Part shown: one piece after another, positions 5,150 to 8,679 of the stretch
Layout of the letters: every line of letters starts with the position of its first letter
How positions within the stretch are numbered: position 1 is the first letter of the stretch
Assembly: GCF_023229105.1 (NCBI RefSeq)
Contig: NZ_JALNZY010000086.1
Span: 1 to 8,679 of the forward strand
DNA from: Sulfurimonas sp.
GTDB taxonomy: Bacteria > Campylobacterota > Campylobacteria > Campylobacterales > Sulfurimonadaceae
Reading direction: 5' to 3'
DNA length: 8,679 nt
Position numbers and translations under genes: made by a program
The notes under the pieces: model-generated
What the model was told of the DNA's origin: nothing
The model's database searches: none
What the model saw: only the letters and a program-made list of their open reading frames with translations

Positions 5150-7870
5150 CTACTTTAATTGGCTCCAGTTATCTCCAATATTCATACTCGCCTTTATAGG
5201 AATATTGAGCTTTATTATGCTCTGCATAATCTCTTTAAATCTCTCTCCCAAAACTTCAGCATCCTCCTCGCCAACCTCAAATATAAGCTCATCGTGAATC
5301 TGAAGAAGCATCTTTGCATTTAATCTCTCATCTTCAATCACTCTGTGAATTTTATTCATGCTAAGTTTTATAAGATCACTAGCGCTCCCCTGAAAAATAG
5401 TGTTTACGGACTCTCTCTCATACGCCGCCTTAAACATTGGGGAAGCATTTTTATAGTCAAAATATCTTCTGCGCCCCAAGAGTGTCTCCACATATCCAAG
5501 CTCTTTTGAACTATCTACTATTGAGCGGAAGTAAGTTTTTACCGTCGGAAAACTATTAAAATATTTCTCAATTATCTCTTTTGCTTCCTTAGTTGTTATG
5601 CCAAGAGTCTCGGAGAGTTTTTTCTGCCCCATCCCATAAAGAAGTCCGAAATTTACAGTTTTTGCAACATTTCTTTTTGCATCTGCTTCCTCCTCACCAA
5701 AAAGAGCCACGGCGGTTTGGCGATGAATATCTTTATCACTCTTAAATGCATCCACCAAAACTCTGTCCTGCGTAAAATGTGCAAGCAGTCTAAGCTCAAT
5801 CTGAGAGTAGTCTATGCCGATGAGTTTTTTACCTTTTGGTGCTATAAAAGCTTCTCTTATTTTAGTGCCAAGCTTCGTTCTTGTAGGAATATTTTGCAGA
5901 TTAGGATTTTTAGAACTCAATCTTCCCGTTGCCGTTCCCGTATGTACAAAAGATGTATGGATACGACCCTCTTTATCCTCACGGGCAAGCCTTAGCAGAG
6001 GTTCTATATAGGTTGAAAAAAGCTTATATACTTCACGGTATTCTAAAAGATAGGGAATAATCTCATGCTCCATTTTTAGCGAACTTAGAACCTGCTCATT
6101 TGTCGAATACCCTGTTTTTGTTTTTTTGCCGGTTGCAAGACCCAAATCCTCAAAAAGCACAGCACCCAACTGCTGCGTGGAGTTGATATTGAACTCCCTG
6201 TTGGCCAAAGCGTAAATCTTGCTTGTCAACTCACTCAAAGTATCCTTGACTTCAACAAGAAACTTCTCTAAAAAGAGACTATTTAGAGCTATTCCCTCTC
6301 TCTCCATCTTTAAAAGCGTTTGAATAAATACAAACTCAACCTCTTTAGCCTCTTGTATAAGATGTTTTGCGCCTTGAAGTTCTAGTTTTTCTAATAGCAG
6401 ATGATAAAGATTCAGGGTTATAACGGCATCTTCAGCAGCATAGCTACATGCATCTTCTAGCGCAACGCTGGCAAACGTTTCGCCCTTTTTTACTGTCTCT
6501 TTAAAAGAGGACATCTTATGCTTTAGAAGTTTGTCCGAGAGCTTATCAAGAGAGAGAGCATCTTCTGGATTTACCAACCAAGCAAGTATCATGGAGTCTG
6601 CAAAAATATCTAATTTACTCTCTTGTAAAAATCTGCAGACAAAATGCAAATCAAACTTTATATTATGCCCAACAACTCGGGAGTTAAATATCTTTCTTAT
6701 AGCCTTTATAGCATCATCATGACTTATCTGTAAAGGCACACCAAGGTAAAAATGGGCAATAGGTACATAATATCCCTCATGATTGTTAAAACTAAAGCTA
6801 AAACCGACCAAAGAGTCATTTTCATAATCAAGTCCGGTAGTCTCTGTGTCAAAAGCAATAATCGTCTCATTATCTAGTATATTTAACACTTCAAAAAGCT
6901 CTTTTGCGTCTGTTATAAGTGTTGTTTTAAAGTCGAATTTTTTACTCTGTTGAATTTGGGTTTCTACTTTGACGACTGCTTTTTGATGTGTATCATCACT
7001 TACTATATTTTTACTCTGCAGGGTTCTTAAGATAGTGTTTTGCTCATACTTAACAAGCTCGTCATAAATATTCAAAAATGGGTTTTTTACATCCATTTTA
7101 TACTCTTGAAAATCCAAACTCTCTAAAACATCCTCTCTAAGAGTGACAAGCTCCCTTGATCTGTATGCATCAACTTTAAAATCAAAGAGTTTTTTTTGAA
7201 TACCGGGAGGTTTAATTTCCTCTATATTTGCATAGATATTATCAAGGGTTTTATACTGCACAAGCAGTTTTTGGGCACCAACTTTTCCTATGCCCTTTAC
7301 CCCGGGAATATTATCCGCAGAGTCGCCTAAAATAGCTTGATAATCTATAAACTGCTTTGGTGAAATACCATATTTTTCCATACAAGCATCTTCATCCATC
7401 ACTTTTTTCTTTATAGCATCAACTAAAACCACTTTGCCATCATCTATAAGCTGAAAGAGATCTTTATCATGAGAGACTATCCTTACATTATAACTCTTCT
7501 CTTTGGCAAAGCGTACGACGGTAGCAATTATGTCATCTGCCTCATATCCGACGCTCCCGAGTGTTTTATAACCCATCTTATCTATCCACTCTATAGCGAT
7601 TGGCAACTGCATCATCAACTCCTCAGGCGGAGCAACTCTGTGTGCTTTATAGTTTGCATCTATCTCATTTCTAAAGGTAGGACCTTTGGAGTCAATAGCA
7701 AAAATCAGATAATCGCTATCATGCTGTTTTTGAAGGGTAGAGATAAAATTTGTAAAACCCGTTAGTAAACCCGTAGGAAAACCTTGAGCATTTTTAAGAT
7801 ATTGCGGAAGTGCATAAAAACTGCGAAAGAAAAAACCAAACGTGTCAATTACTGTAACTGTTTTACTCAT
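5150..7870 (-). CDS. polA: DNA polymerase I
   Basis: This 906-residue protein is a full-length, three-domain DNA polymerase I, which fills gaps and removes RNA primers in replication and repair. The 5' nuclease domain (about 1-290) shows acidic residues at D9, D60, E110, D112/D113, D135/D137 and D183/D186, with the helix-hairpin-helix IPGVKGIGKVGA. The 3'-5' proofreading domain (about 315-495) is intact: Exo I D341/E343 in FDTETTG, Exo II N403/D407 in GHNIKFD, Exo III Y477/D481. The polymerase domain (about 510-906) has motif A IDYSQIELR with D687 and E692, motif B R733-x3-K737-x3-F741 followed by LLYG, and motif C IHDE with D860. The ATG overlaps the upstream HDOD stop codon as ATGA. No good ribosome site precedes it, so reinitiation after the HDOD gene is likely. 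The histidine kinase gene follows after six bases. Confidence 0.98.
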   Translation of the reverse strand: MSKTVTVIDTFGFFFRSFYALPQYLKNAQGFPTGLLTGFTNFISTLQKQHDSDYLIFAIDSKGPTFRNEIDANYKAHRVAPPEELMMQLPIAIEWIDKMGYKTLGSVGYEADDIIATVVRFAKEKSYNVRIVSHDKDLFQLIDDGKVVLVDAIKKKVMDEDACMEKYGISPKQFIDYQAILGDSADNIPGVKGIGKVGAQKLLVQYKTLDNIYANIEEIKPPGIQKKLFDFKVDAYRSRELVTLREDVLESLDFQEYKMDVKNPFLNIYDELVKYEQNTILRTLQSKNIVSDDTHQKAVVKVETQIQQSKKFDFKTTLITDAKELFEVLNILDNETIIAFDTETTGLDYENDSLVGFSFSFNNHEGYYVPIAHFYLGVPLQISHDDAIKAIRKIFNSRVVGHNIKFDLHFVCRFLQESKLDIFADSMILAWLVNPEDALSLDKLSDKLLKHKMSSFKETVKKGETFASVALEDACSYAAEDAVITLNLYHLLLEKLELQGAKHLIQEAKEVEFVFIQTLLKMEREGIALNSLFLEKFLVEVKDTLSELTSKIYALANREFNINSTQQLGAVLFEDLGLATGKKTKTGYSTNEQVLSSLKMEHEIIPYLLEYREVYKLFSTYIEPLLRLAREDKEGRIHTSFVHTGTATGRLSSKNPNLQNIPTRTKLGTKIREAFIAPKGKKLIGIDYSQIELRLLAHFTQDRVLVDAFKSDKDIHRQTAVALFGEEEADAKRNVAKTVNFGLLYGMGQKKLSETLGITTKEAKEIIEKYFNSFPTVKTYFRSIVDSSKELGYVETLLGRRRYFDYKNASPMFKAAYERESVNTIFQGSASDLIKLSMNKIHRVIEDERLNAKMLLQIHDELIFEVGEEDAEVLGERFKEIMQSIIKLNIPIKASMNIGDNWSQLK
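7867..7870 (-). promoter_or_regulatory. ATGA stop/start overlap coupling HDOD gene to polA
   Basis: On the minus strand ATGA contains both the polA start (7870-7868) and the HDOD stop TGA (7869-7867). The sequence just upstream has no Shine-Dalgarno at proper spacing; the nearest G-rich stretch, GTGGAT, is about 14 bases away. Termination-reinitiation is the most natural way to translate polA here. Confidence 0.7.
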
Positions 7871-8679
7871 GTGTTTAAATTATCCACTATTTTAGCGATA
7901 GCCTCTTCTAAAAGAGTGACATTGTAGCCTGCATCACTAGCCTTTTTTAACCCGAAATTTATGGATACCTCAGAAAAAGGTTTATTTATCGAAACTATAG
8001 TTTTTACAATATTTAGAGCCGTTGAAAACTCTCTTATGCTCTCTGGAGCTACTAGAGGGTTGTCCGAATACTGTATCATCTCAATAAAATCACTATCAAA
8101 TCCCCAATGTTTAAAAACTAGCGCCGTAACCTCCCCGCTTGTAGCATCAAAATAGGCTTTTTCAACTATGGCTATATTATTGGAGTTTTCTATTTCGCTT
8201 GCAAAACTCACAGCCTCATCATCTCGAATAATTTCGCTTGCTATAAGTATCTTTCCCGTCTCTTGTAAAAAGGCTGCTAAATAGAGATCTTCAGCTTTTT
8301 GTCTATCAATTTTTTTGTACCAACCAAATATCAACGCTGCTTGAAGCAATGAGATTTGTGCAAACTCTTCAGAGGTAATTTTATAAGGCTGCATGTCCAC
8401 GTTTAAAAGCTTTTTAACCGAGTTTCCTAGTGCGATAGCGCGGGTCATATTCATTCCAAAAAGACTCACTGCTTGATTGGCATTTTTAATCTCTTTGCCA
8501 AATCCATAAAGAGGAGAGTTGGCAATTTTTAACATATTTGCAATAATCATAGGATCACTCTCTATTGCTTTTGCCATATCTTTTATTGTTGAATTTTCAT
8601 CGCCATAAATTCTATTTATTTCTAAAATTGTACTTGATAGTGGAGGAAGTGACTTTATGCTATCAATAATTGATCTCTT
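7867..8679 (-). CDS. HDOD-domain protein, 5' end beyond the window
   Basis: The frame is open from the stop at 7867-7869 to the right edge, giving 270 residues. An internal ATG at 8577 is not the real start, because the 34 codons before it encode the classic HDOD opening (IKSLPPLSSTILEINRIY). Only a few N-terminal codons are probably missing. HDOD domains are relatives of HD phosphohydrolases found in bacterial signalling. Recognisable parts are ESDPMIIANMLKIANSPLYGFGKEI near the N-terminus, the NQAVSLFGMNMTRAIAL helix, and SGEVTALVFKHWGF. The catalytic His-Asp pair is Gln-Glu here (8265-8260, in LAAFLQETGKI), and the later metal-binding histidines are also missing, which is usual for HDOD proteins and argues for a binding or scaffold role. 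No other domain is visible in the part seen. It is the first gene of the minus-strand unit within the window and overlaps polA. Confidence 0.88.
   Translation of the reverse strand, partial: KRSIIDSIKSLPPLSSTILEINRIYGDENSTIKDMAKAIESDPMIIANMLKIANSPLYGFGKEIKNANQAVSLFGMNMTRAIALGNSVKKLLNVDMQPYKITSEEFAQISLLQAALIFGWYKKIDRQKAEDLYLAAFLQETGKILIASEIIRDDEAVSFASEIENSNNIAIVEKAYFDATSGEVTALVFKHWGFDSDFIEMIQYSDNPLVAPESIREFSTALNIVKTIVSINKPFSEVSINFGLKKASDAGYNVTLLEEAIAKIVDNLNT

Larger units (their letters stand above)
3265..8679 (-). other. Probable operon: HDOD, polA, histidine kinase, response regulator
   Basis: Four genes follow each other on one strand with a 4-base overlap, a 6-base gap and a 1-base gap. 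None of these junctions has room for a separate promoter or terminator, although a promoter inside a coding region is not excluded. The main promoter must lie beyond the right edge. The far end meets the reductase gene head-on, and no intrinsic terminator is visible after the regulator stop codon. Confidence 0.75.

Noticed and set aside
5717..6011. Two overlapping plus-strand open frames (92 and 65 codons)
   Set aside because: Both are antisense to the conserved polymerase domain of polA, and neither shows a domain. Also rejected for the same reason are the antisense frames at 6531-6722, 3978-4262 and 7961-8155.
7469..7765. Open frame of 98 codons on the plus strand
   Set aside because: It lies antisense inside the well-supported polA gene, has no recognisable motif and an unlikely composition. 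It is a shadow frame.
7867..8577. A complete 236-residue HDOD gene starting at the ATG at 8577
   Set aside because: The frame stays open to the window edge, and the extra 34 codons match the conserved start of the HDOD domain, so the ATG at 8577 is internal and the gene is partial.

Overview
The window is AT-rich, gene-dense bacterial DNA. It looks like a Campylobacterota (Epsilonproteobacteria) chromosome, perhaps close to Sulfurimonas. The reasons are the A/T-biased codon use, very short gene spacing, a cytosolic PAS kinase with an 'AHQWRQPL' H-box, and overall resemblance of the proteins to that group. This placement comes from recognition, not from a search. No mobile element, CRISPR array, tRNA or rRNA is visible, and no gene-free stretch exceeds 118 bases.

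Layout. Bases 1-1456 (minus) encode the N-terminal 485 residues of a secreted M1-type zinc metallopeptidase whose 3' end lies beyond the left edge. A 118-base divergent intergenic region (1457-1574) holds promoter-like elements for both directions and an imperfect inverted repeat. Bases 1575-3278 (plus) encode a complete 567-residue siroheme/[4Fe-4S] nitrite/sulfite reductase family protein. From 3265 to the right edge, four genes run on the minus strand as one tight unit. In transcription order they are an HDOD-domain protein (5' end outside the window), DNA polymerase I (polA), a PAS histidine kinase, and an OmpR/PhoB-type response regulator. The junctions are a 4-base ATGA overlap, a 6-base gap and a 1-base gap, so co-transcription and translational coupling are likely. 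The regulator gene and the reductase gene overlap tail to tail by 14 bases.

How they work together. Kinase and regulator are almost certainly a cognate two-component pair. The PAS domain resembles the FAD-binding PAS of the aerotaxis receptor Aer, so a redox or oxygen-related signal is plausible. The HDOD protein has lost the catalytic HD pair and should act by binding rather than hydrolysis. Its coupling to polA is structural evidence of co-expression, not proof of a joint function. The reductase probably reduces nitrite or sulfite by six electrons, but the substrate cannot be fixed from sequence.

I see no clearly new multi-gene defence or mobile system. The points most worth a second look are the shortened Cys-x4-Cys spacing in the reductase iron-sulfur motif, the shortened zinc-ligand spacing and missing GAMEN motif in the M1 peptidase, the inverted repeat and near-absent leader before the reductase gene, the polA-containing operon, and a dnaX-like slippery heptamer in the kinase linker.
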